From: an uncultured Oscillospiraceae bacterium
GTDB lineage: Bacteria > Bacillota_A > Clostridia > Oscillospirales > Oscillospiraceae
DNA length: 26,904 nt
Direction of reading: 5' to 3'
Assembly: GCA_900762245.1 (NCBI GenBank)
Contig: CAAFFR010000078.1
Span: 1-26,904, forward strand
The position numbers and the translations under genes were made by a program. Positions 8,080 to 15,765 of this stretch are shown here, piece by piece (the first letter of the stretch is position 1; every line of letters begins with the position of its first letter). The notes below the pieces were generated by a model. That model had not been told where the DNA came from, did not search any database, and worked only from the letters and a program-made list of their open reading frames with translations.

Positions 8080-8104
8080 GGGGGCGATGCGAGGCATCGC
8101 CCCC
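8080..8104 (-). promoter_or_regulatory. GC-rich hairpin after the shaft pilin gene
   Basis: A perfect 11-bp stem, GGGGGCGATGC / GCATCGCCCCC with a 3-base loop, begins 25 bases after the pilin stop codon. On the minus strand it is followed by GTACGCAAATTTTATCG rather than a U-run, so it is not a standard intrinsic terminator. It could stabilise the pilin mRNA 3' end or reduce read-through into the sortase gene. The palindrome also resembles dispersed repeats in related genomes. Confidence 0.5.
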
Positions 8105-8129
8105 TGGTTGGGTCACGGGGAAGGAGGAA

Positions 8130-9695
8130 TTATTCCTCGATCATGGACATTCTCTTCTTGGTGACCAGCAGAACACCGGTGGACAGCATGACGAACATGC
8201 CGAAGAAGATGAACATGGTGGTGCCGGTAGCACCGGTCTGGGGTAGGATAGTGCCAGACTGGTTGATGACCTGAACGCCAGTGCCGATAATGGGCTTGCC
8301 AGATTCATCAAGTTTTACGTCATTGTTGCTATCAGCAATGGTAATGGTGATGGGAGTATCGATTTTGTGATAGCCGGTTGGCTCCTTGGTTTCTTTCAGG
8401 AAGTAGGTGCCGTTGTCGAGACCGCTGACTCTTACCTGACCGTCAGTGACGATGATGGTGTCGGTAGCAGCGGGAGTAGTTTTCTCGTCTTCAGTAGCTA
8501 TGCGATAGGTGATTTTACCATCGGCAGCCTCCTCGCGAATAAACTTAAAGATATCCTCCAGAGTGACGGTGGTTACACCAGTACCAGGATCGGTGGGTTC
8601 CTTCTTGGTATTATACAGCTGGAACTCAGCGCCAGTCAGCAGCTTGCGCTCAGAGTCGATCTTCAGCAGATCGAAGGCGTAGAGCTTGGTAACAGTGGTA
8701 TCGTGGGTAGTTTCGTGGTCGTCACCGTAGTCCAGCCATGCTTCGTTTTTATTGCCTGCATTTGCGATAACTGCATTTTTATTCACAGTTGCGGAGTACA
8801 GAATAATGACTTTGTCACCGGCAGCCAGAGTCTTTGCAAAGCTGGTACTAAATGTAATTTCGAAGGAACATCCATCGGTACAAGTTGGGCTGATAGTATA
8901 ATTTGCATCAATTGCATCAACAGTAGAGGTGTTGTTTGCAGAAGAATCATAAAACTTGACTACTACGCTGGTAGGAACAAAGGTCAGACCGTCATCCATC
9001 TTATCGTGATAAACCAGATTCTGTGCACCGGTTTCAATTTCAATGGTAGAATCGAAGTTGACAGTTTCACCAATACCGGCGGTATTCGCAGAACCCCAGG
9101 AGGATGTGCCGGATTCAGCAAGAGCGTCTTCCTGAACCTTCTTGTCGATGGTGGGAGGAACGTTCTTGGTTGCTATAGTAACACTGGGGTTGGTGGTGGT
9201 CAGACCGCATAGAGCGCCGACGGAGGAGTCTACCAGATAGTAGCCCAGATCCAGGTTGCCAAATGTTACGGTAGCGGTATGGTCCGCAGTAATAGTTAAA
9301 GTGTGGTCAGGGGTATCGGTGGATTTATCGGGCGTGGAAATATTTGCTTTTGCCCAATCAATTGCCAGGGAAGCGACCTCGGAAGCGCGAGCCAGGGTGT
9401 TCTCACCGGAGATTTCGTTCCAAATGACAACACCGGCGCTGTCAACAGAGAAATAAGCCTGTACGGCAGGGAGCTTAAAGAAGTCTACCCAGTCAGAGTC
9501 AACCCGGTAGGAATAGTTTGTGCCTTCGTAGCTGACATCCATCATCTTGTACAGGTTGTAAGTAGCAATCAGCTCGTTGGAGTCATTCAGAGCTGCGCCG
9601 GTGATGATGATAGCGCCGGGTTCTGCTGCAAAAGCCACGGTTGCCAGAGAGAGGACCATCATGAGTGCCAGAAGGAGGGAAATCAGTTTTTTCAT
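8130..9695 (-). CDS. LPQTG shaft (backbone) pilin
   Basis: A 521-aa secreted protein with a clear signal peptide (1-23, MKKLISLLLALMM...AFA), sorting signal LPQTG at 484-488, a hydrophobic segment and a basic tail. It has the features of a Gram-positive major pilin: an N-terminal domain, a possible pilin-motif lysine in PPTIDKKVQ (K185/K186) that would be joined to the preceding subunit's LPQT, a middle isopeptide-type domain (about 190-335), and a Cna-B domain (about 340-455) with KLYAFDLLKID and the E-box YFLKETKEPTGY (E435). Length is typical (450-550). The SD is GAAAGGA before the ATG at 9695. It lies 83 bases after the tip adhesin gene; a 274-base spacer with a hairpin and repeat follows, which may set pilin output above sortase output. 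Confidence 0.92.
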   Translation of the reverse strand: MKKLISLLLALMMVLSLATVAFAAEPGAIIITGAALNDSNELIATYNLYKMMDVSYEGTNYSYRVDSDWVDFFKLPAVQAYFSVDSAGVVIWNEISGENTLARASEVASLAIDWAKANISTPDKSTDTPDHTLTITADHTATVTFGNLDLGYYLVDSSVGALCGLTTTNPSVTIATKNVPPTIDKKVQEDALAESGTSSWGSANTAGIGETVNFDSTIEIETGAQNLVYHDKMDDGLTFVPTSVVVKFYDSSANNTSTVDAIDANYTISPTCTDGCSFEITFSTSFAKTLAAGDKVIILYSATVNKNAVIANAGNKNEAWLDYGDDHETTHDTTVTKLYAFDLLKIDSERKLLTGAEFQLYNTKKEPTDPGTGVTTVTLEDIFKFIREEAADGKITYRIATEDEKTTPAATDTIIVTDGQVRVSGLDNGTYFLKETKEPTGYHKIDTPITITIADSNNDVKLDESGKPIIGTGVQVINQSGTILPQTGATGTTMFIFFGMFVMLSTGVLLVTKKRMSMIEE

Positions 9696-9778
9696 GTCTG
9701 TTTATTCCTTTCTTTTTTAAAATACGTGTTAATTCGGTGTCGGATTCGCGGCGCATGTCTACCGCGATTTTAGAAGGC

Positions 9779-12700
9779 TTATTTCATCCTCCTTTCCCGC
9801 TTGCGCCTTGATCCGATACCGTATGCCAGGGAAGTCAGCATAATGCCGCTTCCGCAGAGCAGATACATCAGCCGTGCCGCCGTGCCGGTGGAGGGCAGCT
9901 CGGGACCACCCATGCCCCAACGGTAGCGGTTGGTGATGGTGGTGCTGTAGGTGGGTGTGGAAGAACCGGAGGAGGTGACAGGGCCGTAAGAGGGGAGCCA
10001 GTCATCATTGTTCCAGATTTCTTCCACCGTGTAAGTAATGGGGTTGCCGTTATCGTCGGCGTAGGGAAGACCACGGAAATAGTCCGTCCAGCTGTTTTTC
10101 AGGGACAGGGTGACGGTACGTCCGGTGTCCCGGCCGTTGGCCAGGAGCTTCACCGTGACCTGGAAGCGGTCATGGAGGCCGCTGACGGTGCTGTGGCCAT
10201 AGTCCCACGCCTTCTGGACACGGACGGAGGTTTCCCGGGTCAGGGGGGTGTTGGTGACCAGATAAGCCCAGTCTGTTGTTACCGGTGCTGTTGTGGTGAC
10301 GACTTTTTTTACTTTGGGGGAAATCGTCAGTGCTCCACTTTCATTGGTGCTGTACTGGAACTTATTAGAACTGGTCATTTGGGCGATTAAGTAGTAATCC
10401 CGGTTGTCTGCGCCGTCATAGTAAAGGCGGATGCCGTTGCTTACGCTTTTGTACCGGAAATACTGCTTGGATGCATCAGATTCACCGCTGGTGGAGGCGA
10501 AGAAGTCTGTGGGGTAGCCGCTGGAACCGTTGTTGTAGTAGAAGGTCAGGGTTTGTCCGACACCATTGGTAAGCCGGAGGTTTTGTCCGCTGAAAGAGGC
10601 GGTCCACAGGGCTTGCGGTGATGTAATGGCGGTCTGCTGATCGACCCACTGGAAGCCCGTATCGCTGGCGGTATCTCTCGTGGAGAGGAATCCGGAGCTG
10701 GTTCCGAGAATGTAGGTCTTGCCATGCTCAAAGGTGCTTGTGACATCCCATGTGGTAGTGGATTGGGTATATTGGTTTACGCTTTCTACCTTACCGTAGT
10801 AGCCGGGAACGTAGGCTTCTTCTACACCGTAGGCGATGGGGGTGCCGTCGGCATAGGATTTGGGGAGGTTTTCCCAAACATGATTCCAGTTGTTGGCGGC
10901 GCTGAGGACTGCCTCCTGAATCCGTCTGACGGTTCCGTCGGGGTCCGTCACCGTCAGATAGACGGTAATGCTGTCACCACTGTGGTTTTTGTTGTCGTTC
11001 CAAACCTTCCGTGCCTGCACGGAAGTGCGGCCTTGCAGGGAGGAATCGGCGTTGGTGGCGACGATGTAGGCCTGCTGGGTTTCCTCATCGAGGCGGATAC
11101 CGTGAATGGTAAAGCCGCTGGAAATTGTGCCGGAGGAATCCTTGGTCATCTCCACCTGATAGCTTGCTGTGCCGGTTTTATCCAGGGTCAGACGGATGAT
11201 GCCGTTGGCCATGGAGTAATTGGCTTTGTTCGGGGGACGGGTTTCCTTGATGTAATAGGTATTGCCTGCGCCCAGACCCCACATATTGGCGACACCGTTT
11301 TCCACCGTAAAGACATTGGTGGAATTATCGCCGCTGTCGTGGGAGGCTTTGCTGGTCCAGAGCTGGGCGGGTTGGGTACATGCTGCGTCAGTATAGACGG
11401 AGAACTGGGCACCGTTCAGCACATCCCGTGTCAGGAAGTCTTCCTTCTGGATGCTGAAGCTGAACCGGGGGGCCAGGTTGAAGTACAGGGCACAGTTGGA
11501 CTGGGAGGAGCCACGCTCCAGATAGTAGATGGTCAGGGTATGGTCGCCGGGCCCGATGGTTTTCAGGGTGCTGGATAAGCCGGGATCGGCCTGGCCAGTG
11601 ATCGTGACAGTGCCGCTGGAGAAGTTGATGTCGCCGCTTTCAATGCTGTGGATACCGCCCAGGTCCAGCACCAGCTTGTCGTCTACGAAGACCCAGACGT
11701 CGTCATCGCCGGAGAACTTGAAGTGCATGTCTCTGCCGTACAGGTCCTTGTTGCCGCCGCTTCCGGGATTGTTGGGCAGGTAGAACTTGATGTCCACGCT
11801 CATACCAAAGTAAAAGTTTGCACTAACCGGGGGATCTGCGGTCTGCGCTTCGTAGAGATAGTGGGTGGTGCCTACATATTCGCCCTTGTCGCCATCGTAG
11901 AGGTAAGTAGCGGGGGCGTTGCCGTTGGTATTGGCGTAGGGGGAGTTCAGGGGCAGAAAATCGGAGTGGGCGCCAGCACCCTCGGTGGAGTCGGTGGAGC
12001 GTTCCAGATAGTCGTAGACATAGAAGCGTCCATCACTCTGGTTATAGGAGGCGGCGTTCAGGGCGGAGTTGTAATAATAGTAACCGTAATGGGGATCACT
12101 GGGGTCCGTCATCAGCTGGAACAGATGATCCGCAGTGCCCAGATACTGCTTTCCGATGACACCTGTTCCGGTGGCAGGATCGAAGGAATTGTCGGTGCCG
12201 AAGAGCAGATTTCCCAGATTGCTGTTGTACAGGCCGCTGTGGAGATTGGTCGCATCGCTCCTGTAGGTGTTATGGTTGTTGGTATTGGCAGGGTAGGAAA
12301 TATCCTCGCTGCCCTTGTCCCAGTCACGGAAGATGAAGTTCAGGGTGGGCTGGTTGTTATAGGGGTTGTTGCCGGAGGTCAGCAGATTCCAGGTTTCAGT
12401 ATGGCTGCTGTTGTAATTGCCATAAGAAATGCTGGGGCGTTCCGACAGGACGTTGAACAGCACGCTGTAGTCAAACATCCGGATGGTAACAAAGTCGCTG
12501 GTACTGACAGTATCGGCCACCTGGGCATTGAACTGGCCGATATCATAGCTGGCGGCGACCCAGTCCGCATAGAAGACTGTGTTGCCGTTGGGGACGACTG
12601 TGGCGCCGGGGGCATAGTAGTCGCTGTTGGTCACATCGTACCAGCCGCGCAGAACATAGCTGTATTTGCTGGGGGAGGTCCAGGTAGTGGGCAGGGTATA

Positions 12701-14200
12701 GGACTGACCTACGGTAGCGCTCCGCCGTTCGTTGGGGGAACCGGCCAGGGCCATCAGGCCACCGTTGGTGCCGTCCAGCCAGATGTAGCAGGGGTCGCTG
12801 GTAGGAAGGAGCATCAGCCCCGGATCGGAGGGGACAAGACCGTAGCCCAGAATGACGGGGTCGTCCATGGCATAGAGGGTCTGCGCAACCCGGTCAGGAA
12901 GAATCTCGCCGGAATGGGATTCGGAGGGAAGCGCATCTTCCAATTCGCCGGCGGTCATAAAGGAAAAGTGACCGCTGGGAGGCGCGGTGGGTGCTTCGTC
13001 GGACAGGGTTACATCGCCGATTTGGACCACAGGCTTATCCAGGTCGCCCTCGATGGTGAACAGTACGTTTTCCTCCAGCTTGGTAATGATGGCAACGGAA
13101 TCGGCACTGCCGTTTTCGTCCTTATCCAGGAAAACCAGATCGCCGGGGATGGGACTTGCTTCCGAAGCGGTTTCGTACAGTTCGGCTTCTTCCCACTGGG
13201 TACGCATGGACTCGGGGCCGGAGTTCAGGGGAACATCCATGACACCGGCGTAGTCCAGACAGAAGGAGACGAACATGGCAGACCAGTCGCCGTAGGGGTT
13301 GCCGTACCACTGGCCATAGCGGGTGATGCCCCGGCGGATGCCGGAATCATCCACCTGGAAATTCAGGCTGCTTTCTGTGTAGTCAAGCTGAGACTGGGCT
13401 ACCATAATAACATTTTCTGCGGTGACGGAACTGCGCATCATACCGGCCAGGGTCATTTCCCAGTCATCTGCGGTTTCCAGGTCTGCGTTGATATCGCTGT
13501 AGCAGTTTTCTGTGTGGATATGTTCCGTCAGGGAACAGGTTTCCGGAGTGCTGCTGTAGCATTCCTCGCCATGACTGTGGCCCTCGGTTTCTTCCAGTCC
13601 GCAGAGGAAACTGTCGGAGTTAAGGGTGTAGCATTCCTCCGTATGGAAATGGGCCTGTGCTTCCACGGTACCGCAGGTATAAGTGGGGTCGGGGGAATAA
13701 CAGGTTTCGTCATGGGTGTGATTTTCCGGTTGGGTGCAGGTCAGCACGGATTCCATGCAGGCATCCGTGTGGGCATGTTCCTCAGATTCTTCCAGACCGC
13801 AGGCGGCGTAGAGAATGCTGCAGTCGGGACCGTGTTCGTGGGGTCCCTTTGCCAGGGGACAGGTCAGAAGATGCAAGGTACATTCCTGCGTATGGGTATG
13901 GCCTTCCTGTTCCGGGAGGAGGCAGGTGAGGCTTCGGTCCAGACAGTCGGGGCCATGGGTATGGGCCTGCACTTCTGCGAGGGTACAGGTCAATTCCCTG
14001 GAGAAACATTCTTCTGTGTGAACATGCTCGTCATAACCGCAGAAGGCTTCGCCGGCCATGGTGATGCCGGTAAGTTTCAGACCCCAGAAGACGCTGCAAA
14101 TGACCATCAGGGAAAGCAGCGGCAGAACACTGCGGAAGCGGCTCTGGGATCTCCTGGCTTTCTTTGCTTGGGAGAGGTATGCGTCTGCATTTTCTCGCAA
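9779..14200 (-). CDS. Giant LPSTG tip adhesin with HxH-Cys repeats, CHAP-like, fibro-slime and Cna-B domains
   Basis: A 1473-aa surface protein, probably the pilus tip. In order: signal anchor (about 24-50); nine HxHxxxC units (59-233) spaced by further cysteines; a CHAP/amidase-like domain (about 255-390) in which the nucleophile position is S307 (DWSAMF) and the histidine position is S368; an InlB-type repeat (about 500-545, YVLRGWYDV, NTVFYADW); a fibro-slime/PA14-like domain (about 790-905, SGDDDVWVFVDDKLVLDLGG); Cna-B domains (about 915-1035, 1060-1110 and 1325-1425) with a beta-rich insert at about 1115-1315; and LPSTG at 1435-1439 with membrane segment and basic tail. The start is TTG at 14200: AAAGGAGG (14215-14208) is 7 bases upstream, while the nearby ATG at 14207 abuts the SD and is out of frame. 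It follows lepB by 48 bases. Confidence 0.9.
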   Translation of the reverse strand: MRENADAYLSQAKKARRSQSRFRSVLPLLSLMVICSVFWGLKLTGITMAGEAFCGYDEHVHTEECFSRELTCTLAEVQAHTHGPDCLDRSLTCLLPEQEGHTHTQECTLHLLTCPLAKGPHEHGPDCSILYAACGLEESEEHAHTDACMESVLTCTQPENHTHDETCYSPDPTYTCGTVEAQAHFHTEECYTLNSDSFLCGLEETEGHSHGEECYSSTPETCSLTEHIHTENCYSDINADLETADDWEMTLAGMMRSSVTAENVIMVAQSQLDYTESSLNFQVDDSGIRRGITRYGQWYGNPYGDWSAMFVSFCLDYAGVMDVPLNSGPESMRTQWEEAELYETASEASPIPGDLVFLDKDENGSADSVAIITKLEENVLFTIEGDLDKPVVQIGDVTLSDEAPTAPPSGHFSFMTAGELEDALPSESHSGEILPDRVAQTLYAMDDPVILGYGLVPSDPGLMLLPTSDPCYIWLDGTNGGLMALAGSPNERRSATVGQSYTLPTTWTSPSKYSYVLRGWYDVTNSDYYAPGATVVPNGNTVFYADWVAASYDIGQFNAQVADTVSTSDFVTIRMFDYSVLFNVLSERPSISYGNYNSSHTETWNLLTSGNNPYNNQPTLNFIFRDWDKGSEDISYPANTNNHNTYRSDATNLHSGLYNSNLGNLLFGTDNSFDPATGTGVIGKQYLGTADHLFQLMTDPSDPHYGYYYYNSALNAASYNQSDGRFYVYDYLERSTDSTEGAGAHSDFLPLNSPYANTNGNAPATYLYDGDKGEYVGTTHYLYEAQTADPPVSANFYFGMSVDIKFYLPNNPGSGGNKDLYGRDMHFKFSGDDDVWVFVDDKLVLDLGGIHSIESGDINFSSGTVTITGQADPGLSSTLKTIGPGDHTLTIYYLERGSSQSNCALYFNLAPRFSFSIQKEDFLTRDVLNGAQFSVYTDAACTQPAQLWTSKASHDSGDNSTNVFTVENGVANMWGLGAGNTYYIKETRPPNKANYSMANGIIRLTLDKTGTASYQVEMTKDSSGTISSGFTIHGIRLDEETQQAYIVATNADSSLQGRTSVQARKVWNDNKNHSGDSITVYLTVTDPDGTVRRIQEAVLSAANNWNHVWENLPKSYADGTPIAYGVEEAYVPGYYGKVESVNQYTQSTTTWDVTSTFEHGKTYILGTSSGFLSTRDTASDTGFQWVDQQTAITSPQALWTASFSGQNLRLTNGVGQTLTFYYNNGSSGYPTDFFASTSGESDASKQYFRYKSVSNGIRLYYDGADNRDYYLIAQMTSSNKFQYSTNESGALTISPKVKKVVTTTAPVTTDWAYLVTNTPLTRETSVRVQKAWDYGHSTVSGLHDRFQVTVKLLANGRDTGRTVTLSLKNSWTDYFRGLPYADDNGNPITYTVEEIWNNDDWLPSYGPVTSSGSSTPTYSTTITNRYRWGMGGPELPSTGTAARLMYLLCGSGIMLTSLAYGIGSRRKRERRMK

Positions 14201-14248
14201 ATGCCATCCTCCTTTCTTTATAGATTGACAGGGGGGCGGGAAAGGGTA

Positions 14249-14836
14249 TCAGCCCATCCAGACAAATTCCGACAGGGGCCAGACTTTGCAGAGGATCTTG
14301 CCGATGATCTGGTCCTCGGCGATGCAGCCGATCACGGAGCTGCGGCTGTCGATGGAGGTTTCCCGGTGGTCGCCCATCATGAAGTAGTTGTTTTCCGGCA
14401 CCTGATAGGGGAATTCCACATCGCATTCGCCCAGCGCTTTTTCGGAAACGTAAGGCTCGATCAGTTCTTCACTGTTGAGGTAAACGGTGCCGTCAGGATT
14501 GATCCACAGGTAATCACTGGGGGTGCCAATGATCCGTTTGATCAATATTTTATTGGAATAATAGAAGGCGCACAGGTCGCCGGTTTCCAGATTGTCGGTC
14601 TTTACCAGCAGAACGATGTCGCCGTCTTTCAGGCTGGGTTCCATGCTGGTGCCTGCGATCTGCAGGACCGGCAGCACCAGCGTGGCAATGAGCGCCGCAA
14701 TGGCGGCCACCACGATGAGGGCGTTGACGGTGCTGCGCAGCAGGCGGCGGAAGCGGCGTCTGTAGCGTTCACGCTTTAATTCTTTCTGCAGGAGAGCGAG
14801 CTCCGGCAGTTCATAATCCCATCTCTTTTTTCCCAT
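14249..14836 (-). CDS. lepB: Type I signal peptidase of the pilus operon
   Basis: A 195-aa membrane serine protease that removes signal peptides of exported proteins. It has a long basic N-terminus (about 1-35), one membrane segment (about 37-58), then the catalytic serine in GTSMEPSL (S64) and the lysine in ILIKRIIG (K100), followed by the conserved GDHRETSIDSRS box. The dyad is Ser/Lys, so this is the bacterial type rather than the SipW/ER type. Length is normal. Pilus loci often carry a dedicated signal peptidase, here probably for the pilins downstream, though general housekeeping use cannot be excluded. The ATG at 14836 lies 20 bases after the coiled-coil gene and has only a weak SD, suggesting translational coupling. 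Confidence 0.93.
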   Translation of the reverse strand: MGKKRWDYELPELALLQKELKRERYRRRFRRLLRSTVNALIVVAAIAALIATLVLPVLQIAGTSMEPSLKDGDIVLLVKTDNLETGDLCAFYYSNKILIKRIIGTPSDYLWINPDGTVYLNSEELIEPYVSEKALGECDVEFPYQVPENNYFMMGDHRETSIDSRSSVIGCIAEDQIIGKILCKVWPLSEFVWMG

Positions 14837-14856
14837 AGGTTACATCCGATTTATTA

Positions 14857-15201
14857 TTATAAGGAAGCGCCGGCGTTTTGCTGTGCGGCGCGGAGAATCT
14901 CCTGGGCCTGATGGCGGGCCAGCTCCAATGTGGCGGCAGCTTCTGCTTCCATGGCGGCGGCCCGGTCTTTGGCGGCGCTTAAGTACATATCCGCAGCGGT
15001 CTGGGCGGCATCAAAGACACCGCTGAGCTGAAGGGAGGCTTCTGCAATTGATCCGATCACCGTCATCTGGACTTCCCGGGAATTTAACTGTTCCTGCGCC
15101 TGCTCCAGCTGGCGCTGAAGATCATCGGCCCGCTCGGTCTGGATAATGAGCATTTCCAGGAGCTGATACCGGTTCAGTTTTTTCAGGTCTTTTTCCGTCA
15201 C
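14857..15201 (-). CDS. Small coiled-coil protein, first gene of the pilus operon
   Basis: A 114-aa soluble protein of unknown function. Residues 1-22 (TEKDLKKLNRYQLLEMLI) match a recurring start in small proteins found beside signal peptidase and pilin genes in Clostridia, recalled from general knowledge. Residues 20-50 are a Gln/Glu-rich coiled coil (RADDLQRQLEQAQEQLNSRE), and the C-terminal half (65-110) is an alanine-rich helix with regular AAxx spacing. There is no signal peptide or membrane segment. The start is GTG at 15201 because AAGGAGG lies 7 bases upstream; the longer open frame to 15423 runs through the promoter. Possible roles are a cytoplasmic scaffold or a chaperone for pilus assembly, both inferred only from context. 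Confidence 0.75.
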   Translation of the reverse strand: MTEKDLKKLNRYQLLEMLIIQTERADDLQRQLEQAQEQLNSREVQMTVIGSIAEASLQLSGVFDAAQTAADMYLSAAKDRAAAMEAEAAATLELARHQAQEILRAAQQNAGASL

Positions 15202-15262
15202 GGGGGATCCTCCTTCCCATGCACCTGTGGATAAAAAACGACAAAATTCGTCAGTCTCATCT

Positions 15263-15291
15263 ATTGTATGCCTGCGATTTTGACAATTCAA
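15263..15291 (-). promoter_or_regulatory. Predicted promoter of the pilus operon
   Basis: Reading leftward, TTGAAT (15291-15286), a 17-base spacer and TACAAT (15268-15263) form a good sigma-A promoter. The expected start is near 15256, about 55 bases before the GTG start of the coiled-coil gene. An overlapping TTGTCA-17-TAGATG alternative exists but has a poorer -10. Confidence 0.6.
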
Positions 15292-15548
15292 CATCAAATA
15301 GTAACAATTTCTTGTGAGAAAAGTGACAACGCATAAAATAAAGAGCGTATTAAAATTCGCTTTTTTTCGATATTTTGAGTAAAATTTACATAATAGTAAG
15401 AATATACAAAGAAACGTTGCCAAAGATACGAATGTGAATAAATTGTAAATTTTTTAAAAGAATGATAACGTTTTTGAAAAAGAGGTTACGGGGCGCGGTG
15501 ATGGCAATTTAGCTAAAAGGAGAAGTACAAAACTGTCAAAATACCACA

Positions 15549-15577
15549 TTGTCAGAAACAGAGAAGTATGGTATCAT
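15549..15577 (+). promoter_or_regulatory. Predicted promoter of the MsiK-type ATPase gene
   Basis: TTGTCA (15549-15554), a 17-base spacer and TATCAT (15572-15577) give a good sigma-A match. A start near 15585 would produce a leader of about 180 bases, far longer than needed, holding the structured segment at 15653-15758. Confidence 0.6.
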
Positions 15578-15652
15578 TAAGCTATCCAGGTGGATTCTGC
15601 CTACTCCACAAAATAGGCATCGTCCGCTAAAAATAAAGGAGGAAAATCCGTC

Positions 15653-15758
15653 TGACGCACGGTGCGGCAGTGTGGAGACCTGTCGTAATGCTCCCGCAGA
15701 TTGGTTACTATGCGGGTATGTGAGAACGTACGCGAAATGGTAGGTACGTTTAGCGTCG
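15653..15758 (+). promoter_or_regulatory. Candidate structured leader RNA upstream of the MsiK-type gene
   Basis: Four stems can be drawn by eye. A closing stem pairs TGACGC (15653-15658) with GCGTCG (15753-15758) and encloses three hairpins: GCGGCAG/CTGTCGT (15664-15670 with 15680-15686, two G-U pairs), CCCGCA/TGCGGG (15693-15698 with 15711-15716) and AACGTAC/GTACGTT (15725-15731 with 15744-15750). This gives a four-way junction ending 7 bases before the ATG. It matches no riboswitch class I could recognise, and no intrinsic terminator follows, so any control would be translational. The fold was found by hand and has no covariance support. Confidence 0.45.
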
Positions 15759-15765
15759 AAAATTT

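Larger units (their letters stand above)
15202..15765. other. Divergent control region between pilus operon and ABC ATPase
   Basis: This 564-base stretch holds no convincing gene. It contains a leftward promoter (15263-15291), a very AT-rich middle (15300-15480), a rightward promoter (15549-15577), an isolated SD-like AAAGGAGG (15635-15642) and a multi-hairpin leader (15653-15758). An open frame from TTG at 15549 starts inside the -35 element and is not a gene. Two AACGTT cores (about 15413 and 15467) resemble half LacI-family operators but are weak. Confidence 0.6.

Noticed and set aside
7856..8116. Longer sortase reading frame starting at 8116
   Set aside because: The extra 87 codons come from the repeat element. 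The ATG at 7855 has an SD and gives the normal N-terminal membrane segment.
14207..14209. ATG immediately after the SD upstream of the tip adhesin
   Set aside because: It directly abuts the SD and is in a different frame. The TTG at 14200 is in frame with correct spacing.
11648..14779. 1043-aa open frame on the plus strand opposite the tip adhesin and lepB
   Set aside because: It is the complement of two clearly recognisable genes, has low-complexity Val/Gly/Ile-rich sequence, no SD and no family resemblance.
15463..15476. cre-like TGATAACGTTTTTG in the divergent control region
   Set aside because: It has several mismatches to the consensus, is not palindromic, and lies in AT-rich DNA where such matches are common.
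15549..15743. 64-aa frame upstream of the MsiK-type gene
   Set aside because: Its TTG start lies within the predicted -35 element, and the orphan SD at 15635 is not near any start codon of this frame.
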